From positions 73,810,447-73,874,446 of the forward strand of contig NC_134835.1 in the NCBI RefSeq assembly GCF_004210375.1: 64,000 bases of DNA. Reading direction: 5' to 3'. The translations under genes were made by a program, and so were the position numbers. The stretch's first letter is position 1. Each line of letters opens with the position of its first letter. Of this stretch, positions 39,401 through 47,752 are shown piece by piece. A model generated the notes under the pieces. The model was not told the origin of the DNA, ran no database searches, and saw nothing but the letters and a program-made list of their open reading frames with translations. The DNA comes from Tachypleus tridentatus. Lineage: Eukaryota; Arthropoda; Merostomata; Xiphosura; Limulidae.

Positions 39401-41061
39401 CGCAATCTTGTGAAATAACAGAGAAAATCATGAGCTTTTGTTATTTAAAAGGAGTCAATCTGCTGTGAAAAAAAAATTAGTTAACCTTGATTCAAGTTAT
39501 CTTGGGAGAAATAAACAATAACTTCATTATGTGAACATAATCAAGAAAGAAAAATGATCTTATGAAACGATCTTATGAAATACTCTTATATAATTTTGAG
39601 ATTAAATTTAAATGGGCTATAATTACTGCTATATAATACTATGACTCATGCAGCCATTTTTCAGTATAATTTTTATCTTATGCCTTGTCATTACAATACA
39701 AAATATAAAAATAGTGAGAAAACTAATGCACTTCAAAAATATCTTTTTTTCTTTTAAACAAGCTTAAAAATCAACATGTGCAATAAGGGTCAAGCAAGAT
39801 TCCTAACTTCTGGGGCTGTTCACACTAAAAGCTATATAACAAAAATTATATGTAGAATTGAATAAACAGAATAACAAAGATACTGAAGTTCCTGTTGATT
39901 TTTTTTGTTTGTTTTTACTGGGCTTCTACTTTTTAGTACTTCGTGTTGTACATCATGATTTCTGAAAGCCTTTAATACGGTTCAATTTAAAATGTTATTT
40001 ACTTACTCATTATTAAATCATTATTATTATTACTCATTATTAAACTCTTATTAAACTGGTAGAAAAGTTAAGAATAGTTTAAACAACAGCTTTGTAGTAC
40101 ATGTAAAAAAGTACACATTTTACACTGGAAGAAGGTAGATAGGCATTAGTCTCTCTAATGGGTCTACTTTGGTCCTTTTTTTCAATAATTATCTTTGGAA
40201 ATTTGAACACTTCTTGAAAAACATACTTCTTACACAAGAAACATATTTGTGTAGAAAAAGATTTGTCTTTACTCTCAAAACATGAAACCTTCAGCTAAGT
40301 ATTTAGCCATAAAGTAATGGGGTAATAACCTTCTAGTACCTATTTACAGAAATTTTGGATTTATAAGTAAGAAAATTATTGCTTACATGTACAAGATTTT
40401 TATATTTTATTTATATTTATAGAAAATTTTAGTTTATGAGTAAAAACTTATTGTTTTCTTGTAAATTTTGTTTGTTTTTGAATTTTATGCAAAGCTACAC
40501 AAGGGCAAATGCACTAGCCATCCCTAATTTAGCAGTGTAAGGTTGGAGGGAAGGCAGCTAGTCATCACCACCCACTGTCAACTCTTGGGCTGCTCTTTTA
40601 CCAACAAATAGTGGGATTGACCATCACATTATAACACCCACATGGCTGAAAGGGTGAGCATGTTTGGTGTGACAAATATTTGAATCTGTGACCCTTGGAT
40701 TACGAGTCAAGTGCCTTAACCACCTGACCATGCTGGGCCTTCCTTGTACAATACTTTGGTGAAATTTTAATTGAGTACTGTAAGCAGTTTTGGTTCCTTG
40801 CTTTTGTAAACATTTTTATAAACATGCTGAACTGAGCACACAAGTTAAAAAACAAAAAACATGTTTATGGTTTTTACAATGAATAATTTGTCTGAGTACT
40901 AGAATTAACTTTAAAAAAAGATAAATCCAAATATTAATAGGTTGCCTTAAAGACATGTTGATTGCTGTAATTATCTCTCTCTGATAAATATTTGTAAATG
41001 ATATGCAAAAATTAAGAGACATGAAATGCTAGATTAAATTTTTGGATGATAGTAATGTATG

Positions 41062-41104
<43 letters not shown>

Positions 41105-42234
41105 GTGAAATGCTTATTTGAGTTTAACTGCTTTTTTTCAGTTACTTTATCTCATTAAAGAAAGTAAGTTACAGAACCTTATTCAGTCCAAAGGTAACAT
41201 TTTATGAAAGTTTATTTTGTAAGAAATAGTAAGACATGATAAGTATTCCTTAAACAATTTTAATTTACACACATTAACTTTATTCCAATTAATGTAAACA
41301 TTGTCATTTAATACAAAGAAAATCTGTTATGTGCTTATTTCCCGAGTCATAATGCACAATGTCATATCAAAACACTGAGTCAATAAGAGCTTCTATTACA
41401 TATTTGACTGTTGCCTGTTTGTACTACTATTAGATGTTTTCTTTTTTCTGTTTATAATAAATTTGTGTAATAACATTTTAAAATGTTTGTATAGAAACTT
41501 GTAACATTATCAGAGTTGCTGTACAAAGTATGACAACTTACATGATTATTAAAATAATAAATTTATTACTGTAGCTTTTATTTTATTAAACTCGTGTAAA
41601 AATTATTTCTTATGTTCAAATATTACAATAATCTATAAAATAATTTAAGTCTGTAAATGTTTAAGTACTTCCTTCTTGCCTTATTTCACATAATCTACAG
41701 AATATCTAATAATTATGATAACAAAATTTCCAGATAATAATTTCTTTAACACATAATTTAAGCTTGTGGAATTATCCACAAACTACATTAAAATTTCAAG
41801 TTGCAATGTATCTTTAAAATCATAAGTTGTAAAAAACCTTTAATTTTGAAGCAAATATAATACTTTAAAAGTTGTTGAGAAAATGAGTAACTATGACCAA
41901 AATTCATGCTACGGATCTGTTTTTGCTTTTTTAATTCGTCAAGTTTTGTAATCATTATTAATAATATAATTTTAATCAGGTTAAAAGTGCCAAAATTTAA
42001 ATACTGATCCAAAGCTAAATATTTACATATCCAAGTACTGAAGCAGACCTAAAACTTGAACGTTAACGATGAAAAACGATATTTTACAAATAATAACAAT
42101 AAACTGAAAGGTGTTAACCTCTTATAAATATACTAAAAAAACTTTTACATTTACATAACTTACTTAGACCAAACTTACTTTGTATACTCCCGCATACCTT
42201 TAGCAAACCATACCACATTTCTGAAAACTGACAT
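15328..42234 (-). CDS. DHRS12: Dehydrogenase/reductase SDR family member 12, complete, nine coding exons
   Basis: Minus-strand exons in order: 42234-42179, 39345-39212, 28659-28577, 27924-27829, 27276-27195, 23222-23161, 19196-18998, 16085-15948 and 15440-15328. The total of 963 nt codes for 320 residues, matching the usual length. It starts [19 protein letters not shown] and ends [11 protein letters not shown] features: the Rossmann nucleotide motif TGANSGIG (about 46-53), NNAG (about 125-128), the catalytic Ser in VTVSSGGM (about 175-176), and YAQNK giving Tyr203 and Lys207. HPGWADTP is also family-typical. These suggest an NAD(P)-dependent oxidoreductase; the physiological substrate of DHRS12 is not settled. 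All nine junctions keep frame with gt/ag sites. The gene is convergent with the WDFY2-like gene, as in human 13q14.3. I am confident of the orthology; expression is not shown. Confidence 0.95.
15948..16085 (-). CDS. DHRS12: DHRS12 exon 8
   Basis: It reads [37 protein letters not shown] and ASGMFYQ. This is the conserved C-terminal helix region. Acceptor attttcag, donor g/gtttgc. Confidence 0.94.
17168..17290. repeat. Dispersed LTR-like repeat, copy A
   Basis: It shares acagtaga-gtc, caataaac-gatag, atgtattcaaaacaagtg and aacatatgtaca with segments at 18101-18217 and 22265-22400. Copies A and B flank the Gypsy gag remnant, so an LTR origin is possible but unproven. Confidence 0.5.
17330..17930 (-). 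pseudogene. Ty3/Gypsy-type gag remnant
   Basis: On the minus strand the segment reads [12 protein letters not shown], then [37 protein letters not shown]. This matches the retroelement gag (SCAN-like) helix bundle pattern of SPEDAxDYDKLKxALLKRY followed by TEEGFRxKFR. Upstream is an E/R/K-rich stretch ([15 protein letters not shown]) like the usual gag coiled-coil leader. Stops and frameshifts are present. The plus-strand open frames here are antisense shadows. Confidence 0.68.
18101..18217. repeat. Dispersed LTR-like repeat, copy B
   Basis: It matches copies A and C over tttacagtaggtgtctgc, caataaa, cacaatccacttatttt, aaaataatacattcaaaac and aacatatgtacaaaaatt. It lies upstream of the gag remnant in the minus orientation. 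Confidence 0.5.
18998..19196 (-). CDS. DHRS12: DHRS12 exon 7 (catalytic Ser, Tyr, Lys)
   Basis: It reads [36 protein letters not shown] and [14 protein letters not shown]. It holds the SDR active site (Ser, YxxxK). Acceptor tttgaaag, donor g/gtatgg. Reading on past the donor meets a stop after a few codons. Confidence 0.96.
20382..22248 (-). mobile_element. Tc1-like transposon with long IR/DR ends, inactive
   Basis: Inverted ends of about 200 bp run from CACTGATGGTCAAAATCTTA at 20382 and its complement at 22248. Each end has an outer and an inner direct repeat (ATGGTCAAAATCTTAAGGCC and CTGGTCAAAAGTTTAAGACC), the IR/DR design. Minus-strand transposase pieces: a helix-turn-helix part ([40 protein letters not shown]), [12 protein letters not shown], and the DDE end [16 protein letters not shown] with [12 protein letters not shown]. 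The frame is destroyed by a 325-bp internal duplication and other changes. TA is seen at the left flank only. Confidence 0.9.
21153..21802. repeat. 325-bp tandem duplication inside the Tc1-like transposon
   Basis: Copies 21153-21477 and 21478-21802 both run from gttggaagct to ccaaccacttgta and differ at scattered bases. The period of 325 is not a multiple of three, so it shifts the transposase frame. Confidence 0.9.
22265..22400. repeat. Dispersed LTR-like repeat, copy C
   Basis: It begins next to the right end of the Tc1-like transposon and matches copies A and B. It runs straight into the 43-bp minisatellite, whose unit may have arisen from its end (aaaattctttacactacaag). Confidence 0.5.
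22385..23142. repeat. 43-bp minisatellite, about 17 units
   Basis: The unit is ttctttacactacagg, atatcacagctatctg, aaactaaacaa. The central units are almost identical; units at both ends are diverged or shortened. The array ends about 18 bases from the donor of DHRS12 exon 6. Confidence 0.97.
23161..23222 (-). CDS. DHRS12: DHRS12 exon 6
   Basis: It reads [20 protein letters not shown], matching the helix before the catalytic Ser strand. The donor gtaagtaatt lies only about 10-18 bases from a 43-bp minisatellite. Acceptor tttttag. Confidence 0.92.
23795..23925 (+). repeat. tRNA-derived SINE family 2 copy
   Basis: It has the pattern of a tRNA-like head (caatggtacagcattatgtc, ggtttcaacacctgtgg) followed by the tail cacagatagacctttgtg, taactttgtgcttaac. 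Confidence 0.65.
23963..24319 (-). CDS. Putative nested two-exon gene for a 92-residue membrane protein, unrecognised
   Basis: Exon-like segments at 24319-24204 and 24125-23963 lie in a DHRS12 intron on the same strand. The first begins ATG directly after a ttttccag acceptor and reads [38 protein letters not shown], one or two membrane spans. Its donor is ag/gtacga. The second follows a strong acceptor (tttgtttttatttttcag) and reads [40 protein letters not shown], ending [11 protein letters not shown]. Frame is kept across the junction. Codon make-up looks coding beside the AT-rich intron. The phase does not fit DHRS12 exon 5, so it is not a simple alternative exon. It may be the 3' end of a larger gene, a small complete gene, or a fossil. 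I do not recognise the family. Confidence 0.5.
24931..25148. repeat. Perfect 109-bp tandem duplication
   Basis: Segments 24931-25039 and 25040-25148 (cactgtcacactcctttat to atataacaaaaaga) read identically base for base. No known element is recognised in it. Confidence 0.97.
25628..25730 (-). repeat. tRNA-derived SINE family 2 copy
   Basis: On the minus strand the tail comes after a head with gattctcctctttgg in the B-box region. It is preceded on the plus strand by a short (TG)n run. Confidence 0.5.
25827..26095 (-). repeat. tRNA-derived SINE family 1 copy
   Basis: The minus-strand head GGCCAAGTGGTTAAGGTGCT and B-box-like GGTCGCAGGTTC are followed by the conserved body (ctaatttagcagtgtaag, ctactcttttaccaacaaa). 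Confidence 0.9.
26096..27194 (-). other. DHRS12 intron
   Basis: AT-rich sequence; nothing recognised. Confidence 0.45.
27195..27276 (-). CDS. DHRS12: DHRS12 exon 5 (NNAG)
   Basis: It reads [19 protein letters not shown] and [12 protein letters not shown] stabilises the SDR central sheet. Acceptor tttttcag, donor a/gtatga (non-optimal). Confidence 0.94.
27277..27828 (-). other. DHRS12 intron
   Basis: Short AT-rich intron; nothing recognised. Confidence 0.5.
27829..27924 (-). CDS. DHRS12: DHRS12 exon 4
   Basis: It reads [18 protein letters not shown] and [18 protein letters not shown] is the SDR adenine-ring contact motif. Acceptor cttatgcag, donor ttg/gtaagt; phase 0 at both ends. Confidence 0.94.
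27925..28576 (-). other. DHRS12 intron
   Basis: AT-rich intron; nothing recognised. Confidence 0.5.
28577..28659 (-). CDS. DHRS12: DHRS12 exon 3
   Basis: It reads [19 protein letters not shown] and [13 protein letters not shown] is the usual cofactor-selecting segment after the second beta strand. Acceptor ctgctag, donor gag/gtagat. It sits at the far side of a 10.6-kb intron that contains the LINE. Confidence 0.93.
29738..29965 (-). pseudogene. LINE C-terminal Cys/His segment
   Basis: It reads [38 protein letters not shown]. This is the usual zinc-ligand motif after the RNase H domain in this LINE group. Confidence 0.75.
30098..30733 (-). pseudogene. LINE RNase H domain
   Basis: It reads [33 protein letters not shown] and, after a frame change, [19 protein letters not shown]. 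These are the Asp/Glu/Asp active-site neighbourhoods of RNase H. The first motif has lost the Gly of TDGSKS. Confidence 0.85.
31374..32130 (-). pseudogene. LINE reverse transcriptase domain
   Basis: It reads [33 protein letters not shown] and [19 protein letters not shown] in broken frames. Then come [20 protein letters not shown] and [10 protein letters not shown], the catalytic YVDD box. The RT core is recognisable, with stops between blocks. Confidence 0.9.
32790..33330 (-). pseudogene. LINE endonuclease domain
   Basis: It reads [20 protein letters not shown] and [15 protein letters not shown]. The GDxNxHHPLWGS motif is typical of the LINE apurinic-type endonuclease. Frames are broken. 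Confidence 0.85.
33380..34540 (-). pseudogene. LINE ORF1 with zinc knuckles
   Basis: At about 33995-34115 the minus strand reads RCF[23 protein letters not shown], then [14 protein letters not shown]. This is a CCHC knuckle array with one Cys-codon region broken. Further 5' is [20 protein letters not shown], an ORF1 body. Confidence 0.75.
35171..39211. other. DHRS12 intron: purine-rich unidentified repeat-like region, then plain intron
   Basis: 35171-36900 is unusually A/G-rich on the plus strand and reads like decayed mobile sequence, but no domain is recognised. At 37147 and 37231 two segments of about 40 bases resemble each other (atatttaacctaattat / atatttaatctaattat). 37300-39211 looks like ordinary AT-rich intron. 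Confidence 0.4.
39212..39345 (-). CDS. DHRS12: DHRS12 exon 2 (Rossmann motif)
   Basis: It reads [18 protein letters not shown], then [18 protein letters not shown] and QEVAKR. It carries the glycine-rich dinucleotide-binding loop. Acceptor tttttacag, donor g/gtaagt. Confidence 0.95.
40470..40740 (-). repeat. tRNA-derived SINE family 1 copy
   Basis: The body (ctaatttagcagtgtaagg, ctgctcttttaccaacaaa) and the minus-strand head (GGTCAGGTGGTTAAGGCACT) are clear. It is diverged at several CpG sites. Confidence 0.9.
41054..41102. repeat. (TA)n(CA)n microsatellite
   Basis: A run of tatatatata is followed by about 17 ca dinucleotides. Confidence 0.97.
42179..42234 (-). CDS. DHRS12: DHRS12 exon 1 (start codon)
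   Basis: ATG at 42234-42232 begins [19 protein letters not shown], the conserved N-terminus of the family. The donor is aa/gtaagt. No TATA box is obvious upstream, and a 5' UTR exon further upstream is possible. Confidence 0.92.
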
Positions 42235-42904
42235 TCTGAATAGATACTGTGTTTAATAATTTTGGAAGTACGACTACTAATTTAACTGTGATTATGAAAC
42301 ATCTAACTTCGTATTAAGTAATCTACCGCATCAGAGAAGGAAAACCCTACCGTCTCTTTTCAGTAAAAAGCCATCCCACTACTCGCATGTGGTGGCATCT
42401 TGCAGTAACCAGTTTCCACAAGCTTCAAAAATATTTAGCTGATATTTTATATTCTTTCTTTTTTTTTTTAAGCTAGGATGAGTTGTTGCTCTATATTTGT
42501 CCTTTATCAAGTAACTGTATGGTAAAATATATATTATCAATACTACTGAGATGAAAACAAAAATATAACATTTGAACAGTGTTTGGCTAGAATCATTGAT
42601 ACCAATCAAAACAACCTATTTTAGTACAGTGAGTTTTTAGTTGTTTTTATTCAGTTGGATTTGTAACAATTATTTGTAATTTATAACAAGCTTTTATATT
42701 TATATGTACTTCGTTTGTGACTAAAACATGCGTTAAACAGATGATTAAAATTGAATGTATTTCAACAGGAAACCGAGTATTTCTTAAAACTTCTGGAAAA
42801 AAAATTCAACTTTTCTTGGACAATGTAAAAAGAAATCCTACACAAAGATATTTTACACCTCCTACAAAGACTTATAAATTGATGAAATAAAAATTATGTT
42901 GCTG

Positions 42905-43005
42905 TTACTGTCTTGGTACAAAGCTACACAATGTGCCTCTGCACTCTGTCCACCTAGAGGAATTGAATTTCAAATTTGAGCGTTATGATTTCATACACAG
43001 AGTAA
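42905..43005 (-). repeat. tRNA-derived SINE family 2 copy, diverged
   Basis: caaagctacacaatgtgcct and the ctgtccaccta block followed by gaattgaa match the family 2 tail and B-box order in reverse. Confidence 0.5.
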
Positions 43006-43384
43006 AATGTTTTTCAGAATTTGTAGTGCATATTGGGGAGGTAGATATTTTGACAATAAAGTTAGAAAAAAAAACTTATTTTCTAGATAATAATAAAAAA
43101 ACATTTATTTCAACTCTCATTTCGTCACTGTGATTCCCCCTAAATAATAAAAATTTAAACATGGTAGTGGGCATTCAGTAAAGATAAAGAAACATTCTTC
43201 GTAAATATTTAACTTGGGTTTGTGTAATTTTATCAGTTATGCTTCCTTGATGCTTCTTTTGTGTATGTCCTATTCTTGACCCAATATTATTATATTTTCG
43301 TAAATTAACAGATTTCATAACTATTAATGTAATTCTACTAAGAACTATACCATAGTTTAGTATACAATTACTAACACTACTATT

Positions 43385-43495
43385 TCAGAACAAAGCCACA
43401 TTGAGCTATTGACTGTGTATACCGTAGAGAATCGAACCCCTAACAGCTTGGGGTTATATGTACATAAAACTTAGCTCTCTTCCACCAGAAAACAC
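43385..43495 (-). repeat. tRNA-derived SINE family 2 copy
   Basis: The minus strand has ctggtggaagagagctaag, the B-box-like ggggttcgattctctac, then the tail tcaatgtggctttgttc. Confidence 0.65.
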
Positions 43496-44124
43496 ACTAT
43501 TATGTTAAAACAATAACAAACTTGCACCTAGTCTTTGACTTCAGTATAATCATGCAAAGATTGGATTATTTGTATGTGTTTTTCTTTAAATACGAAGTGA
43601 ATCTAGCTTCATGTGATAAGTGGAAAAACTTTATTCTCCACATCACTCTTACTTTCATTTATTTTTAAAGAAAATTATTAACACATGTATAAACATATAA
43701 TAAAGACTGTGTTTAGTTTAATCTTTTAAATGGCAAAAACATTACTAAGCACGTAACTGAAAAGGCAGTAAATGTTTACGTTAAAAATCAGTATGTTTTT
43801 TGGATGTAAATACAATGGCCAGTATTTACATAATGATCAAATCTTGGCCCAACTGCCAATTGGATTGCGTCTCTGAATATATATGGGATTAATTATCCTT
43901 GTTGTGATATTTCTATAACACGTAGAAATTAACCAGAGATTTTATTTGTAACTAGTTCACCCTTATTTCTTTCAGCTGTCATCAAGTGTGCGTATAAGCA
44001 TGTTTTAAATATTACAATTAAATACATTTTCAAGAGAACGAAAGCAAAACTTTTGTGAAGAGAGGAATCTAAAGTACTAAACATAAATATATCGTTTCGT
44101 GTTGACTGTCAGATGAGTCAGAGT

Positions 44125-44634
44125 CCCGGTATAGCCAAGTGGATTAAGGCGTTCGACTCGTAATCTGAGGGTCGCGGGTTCGCACCCGAGTCGCGCCAAA
44201 CATGCTCGCCCTTTCAGCCGTGGGGGCGTTATAATGTGACGGTCAATCCCACTATTCGTTGGTAAAAGAGTAGCCCAAGAGTTGGCGGTGGGTGGTGATG
44301 GGCCTTCCCTCTAGTCTTACACTGCTAAATTAGGGACCGCTAGCACAGATAGCCCTCGAGTAGCTTTGTGCGAAATTCCAAAACAAACAAACGTAATCTG
44401 AGGATCGTGGATTCGAAACCCCGTCTCACCAAACATGCTCGCCCTTTCAGCCGTGGGGGCGTTATAATGTACGGTCAACCCCACTATTCGTTGATAAAAG
44501 AGTAGCCCAAGAGTTGACGGTGGGTGGTGATGACTAGTTGCCTTCCCTCTCGTCATACACTGCTAAATTAGGGACGGTTAGCCCAGGTAGCCCTCGAGTA
44601 GCTTTGTGCGAAATTCAAAAACAAACAAACAAAC
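44125..44634 (+). repeat. Tandem pair of SINE family 1 copies, the second 5'-truncated
   Basis: The first copy starts cccggtatagccaagtggat with ggtcgcgggttcg and ends near 44391. The second starts inside the head at cgtaatctgaggatcgtgg and runs to 44634. Both tails are aaacaaac repeats. Open frames here are shadows. Confidence 0.93.
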
Positions 44635-45364
44635 TCATATGTATGAATGTATACACATATTGTTTGATTTGTCTATCTTAAAAACATTTTCGAAAGTAAA
44701 CAATCCAATAATCTCAATATTAAACTTTGTTCGAACGAAAGAAAGAAACTTATCAAATGATAAACAACAATAAACTATGCTTTATCTTGTACGGTCTGTT
44801 ATAATGAAATATTTCTTTTAGTACAGACCATGAGTTGGAAAAGTGAACAACTTCAAAGACCATGTAGCTTAATGAACAGACCTAAGGCCTCTAGTGACTT
44901 GTTGGTAAATTAACACTTGCATAGTTTAAATAATTAAGTAGATATATATATAAGATAGAGTTCAAACTTCTTTTTACTACTGCCTATAAGTATTTGATGT
45001 TTGTTTATTTTTGTATCTACATGAAGTTTTATTTTTTGGTCAACATAAATTAGTGCTTTAAATCGTTATTTACGAGAACAGATTTCTTATGTGACAAATT
45101 TAATGTAGTGTTACGTATTAATATTTTTTTCATCTTATCAGAATATAATCAATCTGCCAAACTTAAGAAAATGCCATTGCCCTTCTAGTTTATTTTTTTT
45201 TTCAGTTTTAATGTATTATATACAATATTTACTGCAAAGTCTATTCCATTTGATAACTGAAATTAATACATTTCGAAAGTGACAGTTTCAATTTTCAGAA
45301 GCGTTAAATTTCTTGCTTCTAAATTTACCGAACGATCGATGAATTTCGGTTTAGTTTCAGAAAT

Positions 45365-45485
45365 CAGCCTTATTATTAGTCCCCGGTGGGACAAAATAAT
45401 TCTACGGGTTTACAACAATAAAATAATGGGTTTGATTCTCATCGGTGGACACAGTAGATAGTCTGATGTGACTTGGTTATAAAAC
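45365..45485 (+). repeat. tRNA-derived SINE family 2 copy
   Basis: It has ggtttacaacaataaaa, gggtttgattctcatcggtg and the tail acacagtagatagtctgatg. Confidence 0.65.
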
Positions 45486-45627
45486 ATGCATGCATACACC
45501 TTACTATTATTATGCCTTTGTATTTTTTACTTCAATAAACTACAAGTTAGTTTTAACTTCAATATTATACAAAACAAAATAATTTATATAAAATAAGCAT
45601 TTCCTCTGTAGTGAATGTCCTACACTT

Positions 45628-45745
45628 GCCTCCCATTGGCACAGCAGTAAGTCTGAAAACTTAAAAAGCTGAAAATCGGATTTAGATATCCGTGGTGGGT
45701 ATAACACAGATAGACTATTGTGTAACTTTGTGTTTAACAATAACT
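45628..45745 (+). repeat. tRNA-derived SINE family 2 copy
   Basis: It has the head cctcccattggcacagcagt, the B-box region tttagatatccgtggtggg and the tail acagatagactattgtgtaa. Confidence 0.75.
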
Positions 45746-46467
45746 AAATATTCCTGTACTTACATACTAAAGAAGATATGTTGTCATAATTTAATTTTTA
45801 ATTAAGACGTAATTAATAATTTTCTCAATTTCTCATAACATTCAAATTCATTTCAAGTTATTTTGGGAATAAAGTAGTTAACTAATTATTAACTTAATCA
45901 TTAACCATAATTAATTTGGATTAGATATGATGTATTGATCAGCTTTAAACAGGAAGTACTTTTAATTAATTAAAAACGTTACAACTTTGACTTCATAAAC
46001 ACACATTCCACTTCAAAGCTGATTTCGATATTAAAATTAATCATCCATTGAGATACTCGTCTCTTAATATTACCTTCAATTAATTTGCTTGATTTTGTAG
46101 TTGTTTTTTCAAAATTATACGTCAGATTATTAATGCTAAGATAGGTTTTATTTTGTTCTATTACTCTAGTGTCGAACAGGGAACTGCACTCTCGATTTCC
46201 ACTTGTTTGTACTAAAACAACAGTCTCTTCTTATTTACATTGGGAACTTGGTGTTAAATAATAAATAATTGAATAAAGAAAAACAATTGATTAATCAACA
46301 ATTAAATAATATATATATAGGTGGACATAAAAAATCGCCAAAGCTGATGACGACCAGCGGCCCGATATTATTGAGTACGTCATCGTACCTGAGCTCAGCA
46401 CAGAAAACGTGTTATGAAGAACTAACTCCATAATTGTAGATAGAAGTGTCTATGCTTTGGCGGGTAA

Positions 46468-46796
46468 AAAAACTCTTCTAGCGTATAACCACAGTTTCTT
46501 ATAGCTGTATATATTGTGTATTCCAAAACTCTTCTAGCGTATAACCACAGTTTCCGATAGCTGTACATATTGTGTACTCCAAAACTCTTCTAGTGTATAA
46601 CCACAGTTTTTTATAGCTGTATGTATAGTGTACTCCAAAACTCTTCTAGTGTATAACCACAGTTTCTTATAGCTGTATGTTTTGTGTACTCCAAAACTCT
46701 CTAGCGTATAACCACAGTTTCTTATAGCTGTATATATAGTGTACTCCAAAACTCTTCTAGTGTATAACCACAGTTTCTTATAGCTGCATGTATACA
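46468..46796. repeat. 56-bp minisatellite, six units
   Basis: The unit is aaaactcttctagcgtataa, ccacagtttcttatagctgt, atatattgtgtactcc. The fifth unit is one base short and the last is incomplete. The open frame on the minus strand here is only the repeat read in shifting frames. Confidence 0.95.
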
Positions 46797-47009
46797 ATTA
46801 TATTATTATAGTAGTGACTCATTTCCCCTTTTTTATTTTTAACAAGGTTTTTATAAAAGAGCGAAATTTCGCTTAAAACCGTTTATTTTTGTTCTTATCT
46901 TAATCCTTAAAATATCTTTTCAATAGTTTTCCAAAAACTCTTTCCCATTTAATCCTGATCAGTACGATCCTGCTTACTAACTCGGAAAGCTAGCGAAATT
47001 ACCCAATAG

Positions 47010-47283
47010 GTAGGACCGGCATTGGCCAGGTGGTTGAGGCACTCGACTCCTAATCCGAGAGTCGCGGGTTCGAATCCCCGTCGCATCAAACATGCTCGCC
47101 CTTTCAACCGCGAGGATGTTAAAATGATGACGGTCAATCCCGCTATTCGTTGGTAAAAGAGTAGCCCAAGAGTTGGCGGTGAGTGATGATAACTAGCTGC
47201 CTTCCCTTTGGTCTTACACTACTAAATTAGGGACGCCTAGCGCAGATAGCCCTCGAGTAGCTTTGCGTGAAATTCAAAACAAA
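47010..47283 (+). repeat. tRNA-derived SINE family 1 copy
   Basis: The head ggccaggtggttgaggcact and ggtcgcgggttcgaatcccc precede the full body and an aaacaaatc tail. Flanks acccaataggta and acccaaatagtta may be a decayed target duplication. Confidence 0.93.
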
Positions 47284-47545
47284 TCAAACCAACCCAAATA
47301 GTTAGGGTAGTGTCTATCGTGACATTTATACGAGTAGAAAATAATAATCCACATATGTGGTATTATACCTTTAGAAAAAGGAAGAATTTCGTAAATAAAT
47401 GTATTAACAATGAGTTAAAATATCTGTTTATAGTTGTCTCCAAATTTCTTATCGTTTAAGTCCACTAAGATTGCTATATCTTTTTTTCTTATTTATTTTT
47501 CCTTTGATTTGGTAGTTAGTACATGATGTAAAGAGCCCTCTAAAC

Positions 47546-47752
47546 ATGATTGAAAGACAAAGCCAACGACTTATCTCGATCTCGGGGGAATCGTTTCTTA
47601 AAAGATCTGCCGAAGGAGAAGCTAGAATGAACCAAAGGAGATCAAGTTTCTGTAACAGTCAACGATGCTGTATTTCGGGAGATCATTTCTTAAGTGCAGA
47701 AAACAAATACTTCTATCGGAGTTTGAGCGAACAAAGTCTCATTCATGTCGAT
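47546..47752 (+). CDS. Membrane-protein gene exon 1
   Basis: It reads MIERQSQRLISISGESFLKR, then SFCNSQRCCISGDHFLS and SLSEQSLIHVD. The donor gat/gtaagc is strong. This is a hydrophilic N-terminus with no signal peptide. Confidence 0.68.

Larger units (their letters stand above)
42235..47545. other. Intergenic region between DHRS12 and the membrane-protein gene (head-to-head)
   Basis: It must contain the promoters of both divergent genes, but no TATA or other core element can be placed with confidence. It is filled mainly with SINEs and one minisatellite, listed separately. Confidence 0.6.

Noticed and set aside
44125-44200. Possible tRNA gene (Thr-like anticodon CGT, A and B boxes)
   Set aside because: The head is followed by the SINE body and recurs in many copies; no free tRNA with a proper acceptor stem and 3' end is formed.
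44317-44556. 79-codon minus open frame
   Set aside because: Formed by the tandem SINE copies.
44862-44885. catgtagcttaatgaac, resembling the start of a mitochondrial tRNA region
   Set aside because: The match is too short and the flanks do not continue as mitochondrial sequence.
46534-46797. 87-codon minus-strand open frame with repeating YTRRVLEYT
   Set aside because: It is the 56-bp minisatellite read through in shifting frames, since 56 is not a multiple of three.
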